From: Affinirhizobium lemnae
GTDB lineage: Bacteria; Pseudomonadota; Alphaproteobacteria; Rhizobiales; Rhizobiaceae
Direction of reading: 5' to 3'
Assembly (NCBI RefSeq): GCF_022968395.1
Contig: NZ_JALJQZ010000002.1
Coordinates: 124,001 to 188,000, forward strand
DNA length: 64,000 nucleotides
Shown in pieces: positions 33,026-42,547 of the stretch (positions are counted from its first letter, which is position 1; the number at the start of each line of letters is the position of its first letter). The notes under the pieces were generated by a model. That model was not told the DNA's origin. It did no database searches and was given only the letters and a program-made list of their open reading frames with translations. Made by a program: the position numbers and the translations under genes.

Positions 33026-33040
33026 TTAAAATAACGTTAA
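33026..33040. promoter_or_regulatory. CtrA-like motif TTAA-N7-TTAA
   Basis: TTAA (33026-33029), seven bases, TTAA (33037-33040), located 73-87 bases upstream of the asparaginase start. It matches the full CtrA half-site spacing known in alphaproteobacteria, but the stretch is AT-rich, so chance is a real alternative. Confidence 0.3.
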
Positions 33041-33044
33041 TAAT

Positions 33045-33070
33045 AAAAGGCAGCCCACTAGCTGCCTTTT
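33045..33070 (-). terminator. Terminator of cheW
   Basis: AAAAGGCAGC (33045-33054) pairs over 10 bp with GCTGCCTTTT (33061-33070) around a 6-base loop. Read on the minus strand it ends in TTTTATTATT, 20 bases after the cheW stop. It would also work on the plus strand. Confidence 0.85.
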
Positions 33071-33090
33071 ATACTTTCGATACTTCTAAA

Positions 33091-33567
33091 TTAAGCGGCT
33101 AGATCGTCGATTTCACTACCCTTAAACATCTTTGAGAGGTTCAAGAAGCAGATCATACCGCTTTCCGATGCGATAATTCCTTCGGAGAACGATTTGTCGA
33201 ACGAGGCAGAGACTTCCGGGACAGGCTGTATCTGGCTGGAGGAGATTGTCAGGATGTCGGACACGCGATCCACCAGCATGCCGATAACCATATTGTGAAC
33301 CTCCGTGACAACGATCGCTGATCGTTCGTTCGCAACAGTGCTTTTCATGCCGAGCTTATAGGACAGATCGATGATCGGAATGACGGAGCCGCGCAGGTTC
33401 ATGACGCCGATGACATCTGCCGGAGCATGCGGTATCGGTGTGGAGGGAGCCCAGCCGCGGATTTCGCGGATCGTTGTCGTCTTCACGCAAAATTCTTGAT
33501 CGTGAAGGCGGAATGCAATGATCTCAAGTGTGTCGCAGCTAAAGCTGTTGGAAGTGATCGTCGCCAT
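33091..33567 (-). CDS. cheW: Orphan CheW-like chemotaxis adaptor
   Basis: A single-domain CheW protein that couples chemoreceptors to the CheA kinase. 158 residues from the ATG at 33567, which has AAGGAA 7 bases upstream; the frame stays open further upstream but without family resemblance. Visible CheW features are LEIIAFRLHDQEFCVKTTTIREI, the VIGVMNLRGSVIPIIDLSYKLG segment with the conserved NLRG, and VDRVSDILTIS. No cheA, cheB, cheR or receptor gene is in the window, so it is an orphan copy. Its leader contains a perfect 9-bp hairpin at 33597-33621. It is transcribed in the same direction as tamB, 194 bases behind it. Confidence 0.9.
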   Translation of the reverse strand: MATITSNSFSCDTLEIIAFRLHDQEFCVKTTTIREIRGWAPSTPIPHAPADVIGVMNLRGSVIPIIDLSYKLGMKSTVANERSAIVVTEVHNMVIGMLVDRVSDILTISSSQIQPVPEVSASFDKSFSEGIIASESGMICFLNLSKMFKGSEIDDLAA

Positions 33568-33596
33568 TCCGGATTTCCTTAAGCGTTGCCGTAAGC

Positions 33597-33621
33597 CTGC
33601 ACTCACCCCTCGTGAGTGCAG
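33597..33621 (-). promoter_or_regulatory. 9-bp hairpin in the cheW leader
   Basis: CTGCACTCA (33597-33605) and TGAGTGCAG (33613-33621) are perfect complements around 7 bases, centred about 42 bases upstream of the cheW start codon. It could be an operator or an mRNA structure; no T-run follows on the minus strand. Confidence 0.5.
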
Positions 33622-33761
33622 CAAGCTGTTAAAATGATCGCCTTGAGCGGGACGAATCTCTGTCTCGCGACGGCCTTTCGTTAAAATTAAGGGAAGATTG
33701 TTTCTTAATGCTGAATCAATCGACCGAAATTCAAGTTCAATGATTGCTCGGACGTGCGGCA

Positions 33762-36700
33762 TCAGTATTCTTTTTCGTAGAAGATGCCGGCCGAACCGCC
33801 TCCGCTCCCGGCGGAGCCCTTGAGCTTCACGCCACGGCCCACATCCAGGTTGATGCTGGCCTTGGCTCCGCTGCTGCCGCCCTGTTCTACCTGGAAGTAG
33901 GTCTTGTCATTCAGGCGCCGTCCCAGTGAGACACTGGTCTGGCCATTATCGTCTGTTTTAAGGTCCAGGTCGTCCACACCCAGCTTGCCGCGCAAGGTCT
34001 GGAACAGCGAACTATCCCCACCGCCGGCAAGCTGGCTGACGGCATCCGCCAATTGGGCGATCTGAAGGGCAGAAAGACGCGACATGGATTGGCCGAAGAT
34101 CAGGCGCGCCAGAACTTCATCCTGCGGAAGGGAGGGGGAAGAGGTGAAGGCGATATCTGGATCGTTGGCGACACCGGTCACGGTAATGGTGATGGTCGTC
34201 TGGTTCGAACTGGTTTCGGCGGCCATATCCAGTACGGGGATCAGACTGCCGCCAAATGTAATCTTGCCGCTGGTAAAATCGAGGCGCTTGCTGAGGATGA
34301 CGATACGCCCGCGGCGCATTTCAAAACCACCGGCGACGACAGGGTCTGACGCAGAGCCACGAATGGTGAGATTGCCGCCAAGTTCCGCATCGATCCCGCG
34401 TCCTCGCACGAAGATCCCGTTCGGAGCATTCAGAACCAGATCGAGGGAAAGATTGCTTTTTGTGCCTTCGCCCCCCTTCGGCGCCAGTGCAGCGAGAAGT
34501 GCTCGCACATCTGGCGGCGTGTTGCGATGCTTGACATTGATTTCTGCCAGAGAAGCCGGAAGCTTTGCAGGAACCGTGATGTTTGCACGCGTGAGGGTCA
34601 CCGTTCCGCCGAGCGTCGGATTTTGCAGCAAAGGACCGGTCACAGTCAGATTGCCGTTGGCGGTGGCGTTGAACAAGGTTCCGTCTACATAGGTGGCGTT
34701 ATTCAATGCAATGCGAAGGTCGGCGGAAAAGCCGTCCTTCAACCCAACGCTGCCCTGTGCTGAAATTGTGCCGCCCGTCGACAGCGATGCAGAGATTGTC
34801 GCGATTTCTGCACGATCGCGATTGAGATTCACCTGGGCATTGATGTTGTTGAGAGCCAGGTTCCGCCGAACATCGATGAGGCGGGCTCCGCTGGTGGAAG
34901 CGTTGCCGGTTATCTGTGGCGCCGATGCGGTTCCGGAGACCGACACGTTGATGGTGCCCGTGCCTTCCGGAACAAAGCCCTGTGCTGAAAGCTGGCTCGC
35001 CAGAAGGCCAAAGGGCAGTGTGCCCTGAAAGCGCAGATCCAGCGGCTTTGCACTGGCCAGTCCCACGCTTCCGCCGCCGGACAGGTTCAAACCGCCAGCG
35101 CCGCCAAGCGTCGTCTGGAAGCTGACGCGATTGTCGGTAAACGTACCGTCCGTGGTGATGCGGAACCCTTGCAGCCCGGCGCTTCTGGTTTGTGCAAGCG
35201 ATGCATCATTCCAGGCAAGATTGAACCGGGCGCCCATGCCGCCACTGCCAAGCGCCGAAACCTTCCCCGAAATGGTGCCGGAAGCGCCGAGGTTCGGCAC
35301 AAAGGCATTGGCGAGATTGGCAGGTAGCGCATTGATGTCGGCGTTAAGGTTGAGGGCAGGGGCTCCCTGACCGCCCTGCGGCAGCGATACATCACCGCCA
35401 GCGGTGACCGAAAGACCGCTGGGGCCAGTGAGACGCGTTGTGCCAAGTGTCAGGCGGTTGTTTGAGAAGGAGCCTTCTGCCCGCAGATTGAGGGGACCAA
35501 CTGCGGCGTCACCCTGACGCCGAATTGCGCCGTCAGCCCACTGAACGTCATAGCGGACGGACGGTGAGGCAGCAGTTCCGGCAATGTTTGCCGAACCGGA
35601 CACTAAACCGGATGCCTGCACGCCTGGAAGAAAGGCATTGGCGAGGCTTGCTGGAAGTGCGGCAAGCTCGGCGGTCAGATCCAGCGGACGCTCGCCTGCC
35701 AGGCCAATCGTACCCTTTGCGGACGCTGATAGTCCTTGCGGCCCTGTCAGTTGCACATCATTCAGGCTCAACATTCCTTCGGCCAGACGTCCATCTGCGT
35801 CGAGGTTAAGCCCGCCAAGGCCAGCTGTGCGTGTTTGTGCTGTTGCGACATCCGCCCAGCGCAGCTTGAAGTTGGCAATAGGCGCTTCAGGGGTGCCGGT
35901 CGAGGAAACAGTGCCGGAAATGATCCCACCGGCATCAAGACCGGGTGCAAATGCATTCGCCAAGGCTGCAGGCAGGGCAGCGATCGATGCGTTCACGTCG
36001 ATGGCCGGTCCTTGCGTACCAGTGACGACGACGCGCCCCTTGGCATTGACGGAAAGGCCTGAAGGATCGGTCAGGGATGTATCGCCGAGGGTAAGAGTAC
36101 CATTCTCGAAGCTGCCGGTAGCGCGCAACGTCATGTTGCGAACGCCGGTCTGGCGGCTCTGGGCAATTGCAAGGTCGGAACCTTGCAGCTGATATTGAAC
36201 CGCGGGTGCATCGATGCGGCCGGATAGCGTGATGGAGCCGTTCAACAGGCCCCCGGCCTGTAGACCCGGACGCAGCACATCGGCGAGTGAAAGCGGCAAA
36301 TTGGCGATATTTGCCGTCATATTGAGCGCCTTGTCGCCTGCCAGTACTGCTGTTCCGGAAGCTCTCAGGGAGAGCCCGTTGGCTCCGGTGAGGTTGGCGT
36401 TCGACAGGTTGAAAACCTGGTTTTCAAGGCGTCCGCTTGCGGTCAAGCCAAGCGGTGACATTCCAGCATCGCGGGTCTGCTTGAGCGTCAGGTCTTTCAC
36501 AGCCATCTCGAAGATAGCGGCAGGCGTGCTCAATGAACCGCTTGCGTTGATTGTCCCGGTTAGCACGCCCTCTGCGCCGATGTCAGGGCGCAAGGCATTC
36601 AAAAGGCTGGCCGGAATTGCATTCAGCTTTGCCTGGAGCTCCAAGGCATTGCCGTTGCTCACGGCAATCGTGCCACTCCCTTCCGCCGAAAGGCCCTGCT

Positions 36701-39700
36701 CGCCGGTTACTGACAGCCGGTCGATCATGACGATATTGCCGGAGAAGCGACCCGAGAGATCGGAGTCGATACGGTTTATCTTGGCAGCACGCGTTTGAGC
36801 GACTGACGCATCGGCAAGCTTCGCCTGAAAGGCGGCTTCGGGAGCGCTTGCCGAACCTGAAATCGTGACGGTGCCCGTCAATTGACCGCGTGCGTCGAAA
36901 TCCGCAACGAAAGCATTGGCAAGGCTTGCGGGTACCGAAACCAGATTGGCGCGGATATCGAGACTCTGCGGCGTCGTGGTTCCCAGCGTTCCACCGGCAT
37001 TGATGGAAAGACCGTTACCGCCGGTCAATGTCGATTGTTCCAGCGTCAGCGTGCCGTTCTGGAAACGCCCCCGGCTGGAGATCGACAAGGCATCTATGCC
37101 GCGTCCCTTTGTTTCCGCGATTTGCGCGTTCTGCCAACCCAGACTGTATCGAATGACGGGGCTGGACGTGGCGCCGGAGACTGTGACTGCGCCACCGATC
37201 ATGCCCTCCGCGCCGAGGCCCGGACGGAATTCGTCGGCGATGGCCGCTGGCAGGTCGCTCAGCCGGAGCGCCACATTCAATTGGGGACCTGCACTGCCTT
37301 CAATGACGAGACGGCCACCGCCTGCGTTCAGGACGATGCTGCCGAGATTTGCAACGCCGTCGGAAATCGTCACCTGCGCCGGGTTCGCCAGTGCAAGATT
37401 CAATCCGGAGGGCTTTGCCTCAAGACGATCCAGGGCGAACGTCATGCCGTCCGGATGAGAGCGATCAAAGGTGCCCGTCATGACGAGTGGCGCGTCGGAA
37501 TAGCGGCCTGCAAGGTTAAAGCCGAGAATGCCAGACCTGTCGGCGAGCGTCAGCGCCGTATCGGCCAGTATTTGTCCGCCTGCGTTCAGCTTGGCCGCGC
37601 GAATGACACCATCGACCGACAGTCCAAGAAGATCCTTGCTCGTGATGTTGAGAGCAGGACCCTCGATCACCGTCGTGCCGTAAGAAACGGATTGACCCGT
37701 CGCGTTGATCGTCGCGGAGATCTTGCCGTTCGACTGGCCGAGGCTCAAGGAGCCGCGAAGGTCGCCGCCCGCTTGTTGGCCTGCCAGTGAAGCAAGCAGA
37801 CCGATATCCGGCCAATCGAATGCAAGTTGCCCTTGCGGCAGAAAGTCGGGAGATAAAGCAATGTTTCCGCTCAGCCGGTTCGCACCGGCATCCAGCGCCA
37901 GTCTCGGCAGACGAATGGTGCCATTTTCGCGGCGCACCTCAGCATCGAGTTTCAGCGGCTTGCCGTCCACGCGGCCCGATACGAGCGCCATGCCACCAAT
38001 GGAAGACGTGCCGACCGTACCGTCAAAGCGGGCACTGACGGCCTCCAGCGTCCGGCCGCTGTAGCGGGCCTCTGCGGAATTCACGACCGCCTTGACGCCG
38101 ATCGCGTTCAGCGGACCGTCGAGCACAACGTCATAGCCTGCTGCGCCCTTGGCATTAGGCTGGAAACGTCCAATCTCGGGCACGCGCCCGGCTAGATGCG
38201 CATTGAGTTTCGTGCCGTCCCACAGCACATTGCCGTGGCCTTCGATCGTGCTGGATTTGACGACAAGGTTTTCGAGACTGATCCGGCCGCCGATGACGCC
38301 ATCGACATAGCCTTCGACACCGATCCCGTCATCGAAGTAACGCGCTGCGGCAATCGGCAGACCGGTTGGGTTCAGCGATATGCGGATATTGCCTGTCACC
38401 GACTGCTTCGCCGTATTGAAAGCGCCGCTGATAGTGCCGGATGCCTTGCTGCTTTCAAAAGTCGATGCATCAAGGCCGATGGCTGGCGGCGCCAGTCTTA
38501 TCGGCGCGTCAAGCCGGATCGGTCCCTCAATCAGACGGTCCAGATCTGGATTTTCAAAATCGGCCTGGGCGATGCTGAGCCGTGTGCGAACGCTGCCGGA
38601 TTGCTCGACAAGGTTCAGGTCTTCGCTTTCCGCCTGAAGCCGCACCTGAGCCAGTGAAGCTCCTGCTGCATTGATAGACTTTAGCGCCGCCGTCGCATTG
38701 AAACGCGATCCTTCAGCCGGTCCGGTCAATGTAAAGTTCAGGTTGTCGATCGCAAAGCGCGCGGCTTGCGGCTGCATAGGCCATTCGAGATTGATCGAGC
38801 CATTGGTCGCCGTCGCGCTGCCGGTCAGGCTGTTGTCGCCAGAAGGGTCCAGCGCTCCCGATGCCTGCACCTTCATGGAACCGGTTGCCAGTTCGCCCTT
38901 CTTGATTTCGATCCGCCCACTCTGGCTGATCAGGGCGCCCAGATTGACATCCGTGCGACCGATGAAAAGCGGACGAAATGCCGGGGGCAGAAGCTCGGAA
39001 AGCTGGCCGCCGCCATGGATCTGAAGCTGGTGCACACCCTGAGCAGACAATTCATGCCGACCATCGATGCTGATCACCGGCTTGTTGTCCACCGTGCCAC
39101 GCAATTGCCCGGACCAGTTCGATAACGGTCCCTGTCCATCCAGCGCCAGCGCGAGCGAAGGTGCACCCGGCAAATGCAGGAGCCGCGCCAGCAGTCCGCC
39201 CTGCGGTTCCGAAACAAGGGCCTGAAGCTTCAGTTCGTTCTGCTGCGGCGCGAAGACGAGGTCTGTCTTTGCAAGTGCGTTTGGTACATCCTTGCGCCGC
39301 GCGGCAAGCTGCAGCGCCACGCTCTCGCCGGTCGCGTTTGCAGAGCCCTCTGCGGAAAGCTCGAAGCGACGCCCGGTAATCGCAGGCTCAAGCTCGATAT
39401 CCGGCAGGGCGAAGCGATCGATTTCGATGGCCACAGGTAATGAGAAGCCGCCATTGCTGGAGCCTGTTGCGGGCTGCTGCTGCGCCGGAACCGGAGGACG
39501 AATTGCCTTAAGCTCGGCGATCTCGATCCGGTCCGCGTGAAAGGTACGCCGCAACAGCGAAAGCGGAGACCAGTCCACCTGTATATTGCTTGCCTCGGCA
39601 TACACGCCGTTTCGGTCCGACAGTGCGATACGGTCGATTTTCAGTTGGCCCGTCAGCAACCCTTTCGGGCCGGATACGGAAATGGATTGGTCGGGCGACG

Positions 39701-39854
39701 AAATCGCGGAGGAGATAAGGTTTCCGGCCATACGGTTGCCCGCTGGGACGAAGCCCAGGAACACTACGAATCCCAGGATACTGACGAGCAGGATCGTTAC
39801 CACGGCAAGCGCGGTGCGCAATATCCAGCTTTTGGCACGCGATGACGATGTCAT
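33762..39854 (-). CDS. tamB: Translocation and assembly module protein TamB
   Basis: A very large inner-membrane-anchored periplasmic protein that spans to TamA and supports outer-membrane protein assembly and lipid transport. 2030 residues, with one N-terminal transmembrane anchor (about 13-35, LRTALAVVTILLVSILGFVV), a long repetitive beta-rich body, and a C-terminal TamB/DUF490 domain containing GGFEMRRGRIVILSKRLDF and ending SAGIFYEKEY. Residues from about 868 to 1615 form seven tandem units of 105-110 residues, making it longer than the 1250-1600 common for the family. It lies 64 bases downstream of tamA on the same strand, so the two are co-expressed. Confidence 0.93.
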   Translation of the reverse strand: MTSSSRAKSWILRTALAVVTILLVSILGFVVFLGFVPAGNRMAGNLISSAISSPDQSISVSGPKGLLTGQLKIDRIALSDRNGVYAEASNIQVDWSPLSLLRRTFHADRIEIAELKAIRPPVPAQQQPATGSSNGGFSLPVAIEIDRFALPDIELEPAITGRRFELSAEGSANATGESVALQLAARRKDVPNALAKTDLVFAPQQNELKLQALVSEPQGGLLARLLHLPGAPSLALALDGQGPLSNWSGQLRGTVDNKPVISIDGRHELSAQGVHQLQIHGGGQLSELLPPAFRPLFIGRTDVNLGALISQSGRIEIKKGELATGSMKVQASGALDPSGDNSLTGSATATNGSINLEWPMQPQAARFAIDNLNFTLTGPAEGSRFNATAALKSINAAGASLAQVRLQAESEDLNLVEQSGSVRTRLSIAQADFENPDLDRLIEGPIRLDAPIRLAPPAIGLDASTFESSKASGTISGAFNTAKQSVTGNIRISLNPTGLPIAAARYFDDGIGVEGYVDGVIGGRISLENLVVKSSTIEGHGNVLWDGTKLNAHLAGRVPEIGRFQPNAKGAAGYDVVLDGPLNAIGVKAVVNSAEARYSGRTLEAVSARFDGTVGTSSIGGMALVSGRVDGKPLKLDAEVRRENGTIRLPRLALDAGANRLSGNIALSPDFLPQGQLAFDWPDIGLLASLAGQQAGGDLRGSLSLGQSNGKISATINATGQSVSYGTTVIEGPALNITSKDLLGLSVDGVIRAAKLNAGGQILADTALTLADRSGILGFNLAGRYSDAPLVMTGTFDRSHPDGMTFALDRLEAKPSGLNLALANPAQVTISDGVANLGSIVLNAGGGRLVIEGSAGPQLNVALRLSDLPAAIADEFRPGLGAEGMIGGAVTVSGATSSPVIRYSLGWQNAQIAETKGRGIDALSISSRGRFQNGTLTLEQSTLTGGNGLSINAGGTLGTTTPQSLDIRANLVSVPASLANAFVADFDARGQLTGTVTISGSASAPEAAFQAKLADASVAQTRAAKINRIDSDLSGRFSGNIVMIDRLSVTGEQGLSAEGSGTIAVSNGNALELQAKLNAIPASLLNALRPDIGAEGVLTGTINASGSLSTPAAIFEMAVKDLTLKQTRDAGMSPLGLTASGRLENQVFNLSNANLTGANGLSLRASGTAVLAGDKALNMTANIANLPLSLADVLRPGLQAGGLLNGSITLSGRIDAPAVQYQLQGSDLAIAQSRQTGVRNMTLRATGSFENGTLTLGDTSLTDPSGLSVNAKGRVVVTGTQGPAIDVNASIAALPAALANAFAPGLDAGGIISGTVSSTGTPEAPIANFKLRWADVATAQTRTAGLGGLNLDADGRLAEGMLSLNDVQLTGPQGLSASAKGTIGLAGERPLDLTAELAALPASLANAFLPGVQASGLVSGSANIAGTAASPSVRYDVQWADGAIRRQGDAAVGPLNLRAEGSFSNNRLTLGTTRLTGPSGLSVTAGGDVSLPQGGQGAPALNLNADINALPANLANAFVPNLGASGTISGKVSALGSGGMGARFNLAWNDASLAQTRSAGLQGFRITTDGTFTDNRVSFQTTLGGAGGLNLSGGGSVGLASAKPLDLRFQGTLPFGLLASQLSAQGFVPEGTGTINVSVSGTASAPQITGNASTSGARLIDVRRNLALNNINAQVNLNRDRAEIATISASLSTGGTISAQGSVGLKDGFSADLRIALNNATYVDGTLFNATANGNLTVTGPLLQNPTLGGTVTLTRANITVPAKLPASLAEINVKHRNTPPDVRALLAALAPKGGEGTKSNLSLDLVLNAPNGIFVRGRGIDAELGGNLTIRGSASDPVVAGGFEMRRGRIVILSKRLDFTSGKITFGGSLIPVLDMAAETSSNQTTITITVTGVANDPDIAFTSSPSLPQDEVLARLIFGQSMSRLSALQIAQLADAVSQLAGGGDSSLFQTLRGKLGVDDLDLKTDDNGQTSVSLGRRLNDKTYFQVEQGGSSGAKASINLDVGRGVKLKGSAGSGGGSAGIFYEKEY
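35010..37255 (-). repeat. Seven tandem ~107-residue repeats within tamB
   Basis: Each unit begins P-A-x-L-A-N-A-F-x-P-x-L-x-A-x-G-x-I-x-G, continues with a strand containing AQTR, then a GxLxxxxLxLxxxxLTGPxGLSxxAxG pattern, and closes with LxLxAxLxAL. Unit starts in order: PAAIADEF, PASLANAFVA, PASLLNALRP, PLSLADVLRP, PAALANAFAP, PASLANAFLP and PANLANAFVP. The repeats are protein-level and diverged, so they are old duplications rather than a recent DNA expansion. Confidence 0.85.
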
Positions 39855-39918
39855 TGGTGCGGGTTCATCCTTGGCACGGTCCAGGATTCCTTATCCTGAT
39901 CCTCGTTGTTTGGCGACA

Positions 39919-41835
39919 TCAGAATGATTGTCCAATGCCAGCGTAGATACCGTATTGGCTCCCGCCCGGATAGCGGTTCAACGGCAATGCGATGTCTAAC
40001 CGCAGAGGGCCGAACGGAGTTGCGTAGCGAACCCCGATTCCGGCGCCCATGCGGATATCGGAGAAATCGGGCGCGATTTCGGTGGAAACGGTTCCAACGT
40101 CAAAAAATGGCACAATTCCGATCTTGTCGTTAATTTTGACGCGTGCTTCCAGGTTCGCAACCGTATAGGAGCGGCCACCGAGCGCACGGTTTTGTGCATC
40201 ATAGGGCGCAATTTCCCGGAAGGTGTAGCCACGCACCGATCCGCCGCCACCCATATAGAAGCGCCTGATGGTCGGAATATCCTGCAGATTGTCGGTGCCG
40301 ACGATCGTGCCCGCCGACAGCCTGCCTGCCAGAACAACCCGGTTCTCTTCGCCCAGTCCCAGATATCCGGAAATCGATCCTTCGAAGGAGGAGAATATCG
40401 AGCCGCGATAGGTCTCGTAGCTTGGTTTTGCCGATGCGGTAAGGCGATAGCCTTCGGTCGGCTCCAACTTGTTATCGCGGGCGTCACGTTCGAACTCGAT
40501 GGGCAGCGAAAAGGTCAGGTAACGGTTGCGGCCAAACACGTCTTCGCTCTCGCTCCAGGCAATTTCGCCGCCACCCTTCACCTTGTCCTGCTCGCTCAGT
40601 TCGTAGGTCAGGGTCGCAAGTGCGGTAATGGTGTTGGCCGTATAGACGTCCGGCGTCTCGCGCTTTGCCCGCAGGCTGGCATCAAAGGTCATCTCCGGTA
40701 TCTTGAAGCCCGGTTCCGAATAGATGATGCCTGCCGAGTAATCGAAGGTGTTGAGGTCGGTCGTCGCACCAATGCCGGAAACCTGTCCCTCTATCCGCAG
40801 CGATTCCGCCTGGCCGAACAGATTGCGGTGTCCCCAGTAACCGGAAACGCCTGCGCCATCGATGGAAGAGAAATCGGCACCGAAACCGAAGTAGCGGAAC
40901 TTTCCGTCAGCAACCTCGATGCTGAGCGGCAGTGAACCGTCTGGCGCCAGTGCATCGGCCTCGCGGATGGTCACGCTCGAGAAAACGCCGAGTTCCCGCA
41001 ATCGGTCACCAGCTTTTTTAAGCTGTTCCGGGGAATAGGTCTCGCGTCTGTCGAGGCGGGAATAGCGGCGGATGAAGTCCTGATCGACACCCTCAGAGCC
41101 TCGTACAGTCACAGTACCAAAGGGTGCGACAGGCCCGCTTGTGGCGCTGATTTTTACCGCAACGGTGTTCGTCGCATGATCGGCGATGACGTCGCGCTTG
41201 CCAATCCTCGAAAGCGGCCTTCCCTGCTTTTTGAGGTCGCGAACGATCCGCTCGCCTGCCTGAATGATAGATACGGAGCCCGCCTTGTTGCCCGGTTCCA
41301 GGCCTACGGATTTCGGATCGATCCCGGCTGCATCACCCTCCAGCGTTACCTTGCCAAGTGCAAATTCGGGTCCAGGCTCGACCGTCACGACAACAGGGAC
41401 GGGCCGGCTGTGGTCGAACACGGGAACCGGCGGAAGCCTGTCGATCTCCTGGCCCGCAATCGTTATGCGCACGACGGCGCCATAACGTGCCTCTTCATAA
41501 AGAACGGCCACAAGCCGGTCGCGATCTTCGCGCGCTTTGATGACGAGGCCGAGATCACCTGAGACCGGTTGCTTCTCGTCCGACTTGAGAGCGCTCGTCG
41601 TCTCCAGCCGATCCTTCAGGTCGCCGGTTGCCGTCGTTAGGTTCAAGGTGGTGCTGTAACGGACAGGGTCTATGACGCCGCCGACTTCTTCCTCATCGCT
41701 TCCGAACAGATGTATTCCGAATAGCTTGAAAGCATGGGCCGGTTCGGCGAATCCCAAAGTCATGGCTACGCCCGCCGCCAGAAGAACTGCGAGACTTCTT
41801 TTCCGCTGCACCATCATGCGGACCGGTACGCACAT
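39919..41835 (-). CDS. tamA: Translocation and assembly module outer-membrane protein TamA
   Basis: An Omp85-family outer-membrane barrel with periplasmic POTRA domains, partner of TamB. About 640 residues: signal peptide (RKRSLAVLLAAGVAMTLGFA, then EPAHA), POTRA domains through about residue 290 (YSPEQLKKAGDRLRELGVFSSV is a typical POTRA end), then the barrel with the conserved surface-antigen motifs GGGGSVRGY and FFDVGTVS, ending in GIYAGIGQSF with the terminal Phe. The start is uncertain: ATG at 41835 is used; GTG at 41868 and ATG at 41817 are alternatives, and none has a strong ribosome site. tamB follows directly. Confidence 0.92.
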   Translation of the reverse strand: MCVPVRMMVQRKRSLAVLLAAGVAMTLGFAEPAHAFKLFGIHLFGSDEEEVGGVIDPVRYSTTLNLTTATGDLKDRLETTSALKSDEKQPVSGDLGLVIKAREDRDRLVAVLYEEARYGAVVRITIAGQEIDRLPPVPVFDHSRPVPVVVTVEPGPEFALGKVTLEGDAAGIDPKSVGLEPGNKAGSVSIIQAGERIVRDLKKQGRPLSRIGKRDVIADHATNTVAVKISATSGPVAPFGTVTVRGSEGVDQDFIRRYSRLDRRETYSPEQLKKAGDRLRELGVFSSVTIREADALAPDGSLPLSIEVADGKFRYFGFGADFSSIDGAGVSGYWGHRNLFGQAESLRIEGQVSGIGATTDLNTFDYSAGIIYSEPGFKIPEMTFDASLRAKRETPDVYTANTITALATLTYELSEQDKVKGGGEIAWSESEDVFGRNRYLTFSLPIEFERDARDNKLEPTEGYRLTASAKPSYETYRGSIFSSFEGSISGYLGLGEENRVVLAGRLSAGTIVGTDNLQDIPTIRRFYMGGGGSVRGYTFREIAPYDAQNRALGGRSYTVANLEARVKINDKIGIVPFFDVGTVSTEIAPDFSDIRMGAGIGVRYATPFGPLRLDIALPLNRYPGGSQYGIYAGIGQSF

Positions 41836-41955
41836 CGTCTTGCTCGTAATCAGTTCGGCTCTTCCCACCCGTTCAGACGCGAGCGTCCAGACTCTAATTC
41901 TCTAACGTAACTGTATTCGGTATCCTAGGGTACCGCTTATATGTCACACTGTCAG

Positions 41956-41982
41956 AAAAAAGCCCCGGATCGAATCCGGGGC
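41956..41982 (-). terminator. Terminator of the lipoprotein gene
   Basis: GCCCCGGAT (41962-41970) pairs perfectly with ATCCGGGGC (41974-41982); on the minus strand it is followed by TTTTTT (41961-41956). A classical intrinsic terminator 36 bases after the lipoprotein stop; it separates that gene from tamA. Confidence 0.9.
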
Positions 41983-42017
41983 CAATCCATTTGATCAACG
42001 AGCTGCCGCTGAAGAAC

Positions 42018-42281
42018 TCAGTAGCCGCGCGGGCAGGCATCCACATAGCGGCGGCCATAACGGTCGCGGTAATAGCACTGGCCAGGCTGCTCGGAAACGG
42101 ATCCGATGACAGCGCCCGAAAGGCCACCGATGGCAGCGCCGACGGCGGCGCCGCGAACATTACCGGTCGCCAGACCGCCGATGACGGCACCTGCGCCCGC
42201 GCCAATGCCGGCGCCGCGTTCTGTGGCGGTGCAGCCTGCAAGGGTCGCGCCCACCATGAGAAGCATAATTGCCTTCTTCAT
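42018..42281 (-). CDS. Glycine-zipper lipoprotein
   Basis: A small envelope lipoprotein, 87 residues. The signal peptide MKKAIMLLMVGATLAGC ends in a lipobox LAGC, with lipidated Cys17. The mature part is a glycine zipper (GAGIGAGAGAVIGGLATG, then AAVGAAIGGLSGAVIG), which inserts in or spans membranes, and a short tail with CYYRDRYGRRYVDACPRGY. The start at 42281 has GGAGAAA upstream; a longer frame to 42350 lacks the signal peptide at its front. It resembles the YMGG/Rcc01698-type small outer-membrane lipoproteins. No specific function is known. It has its own terminator. Confidence 0.85.
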   Translation of the reverse strand: MKKAIMLLMVGATLAGCTATERGAGIGAGAGAVIGGLATGNVRGAAVGAAIGGLSGAVIGSVSEQPGQCYYRDRYGRRYVDACPRGY

Positions 42282-42547
42282 TACTTTCTCCAACTTTGAA
42301 CGATCGTTTCCAGCTCTTAGGCCGGTCCCGTCCAGGCTAACAACAGCCAAGATTAACCCAGCTTGAACGGGAGGATATGACTCAAATCCAGGAAGTCTAG
42401 AGGTTCTCTTAAGAAGTTTGTTCGATCCGCATTGATTTGATGTCGCAGGAAAAAACTATCTGTTGCTCACTGCTCAAAAAAGACCAATGATGCACCCCAC
42501 GTGTTTGAGGAGACATGTACCCCGTTCGGGGATTTTGGGAGGAAATC

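Noticed and set aside
33568..33762. Extension of CheW by 65 codons upstream
   Set aside because: The added residues are not CheW-like and cross the hairpin leader; ATG 33567 has a good ribosome site.
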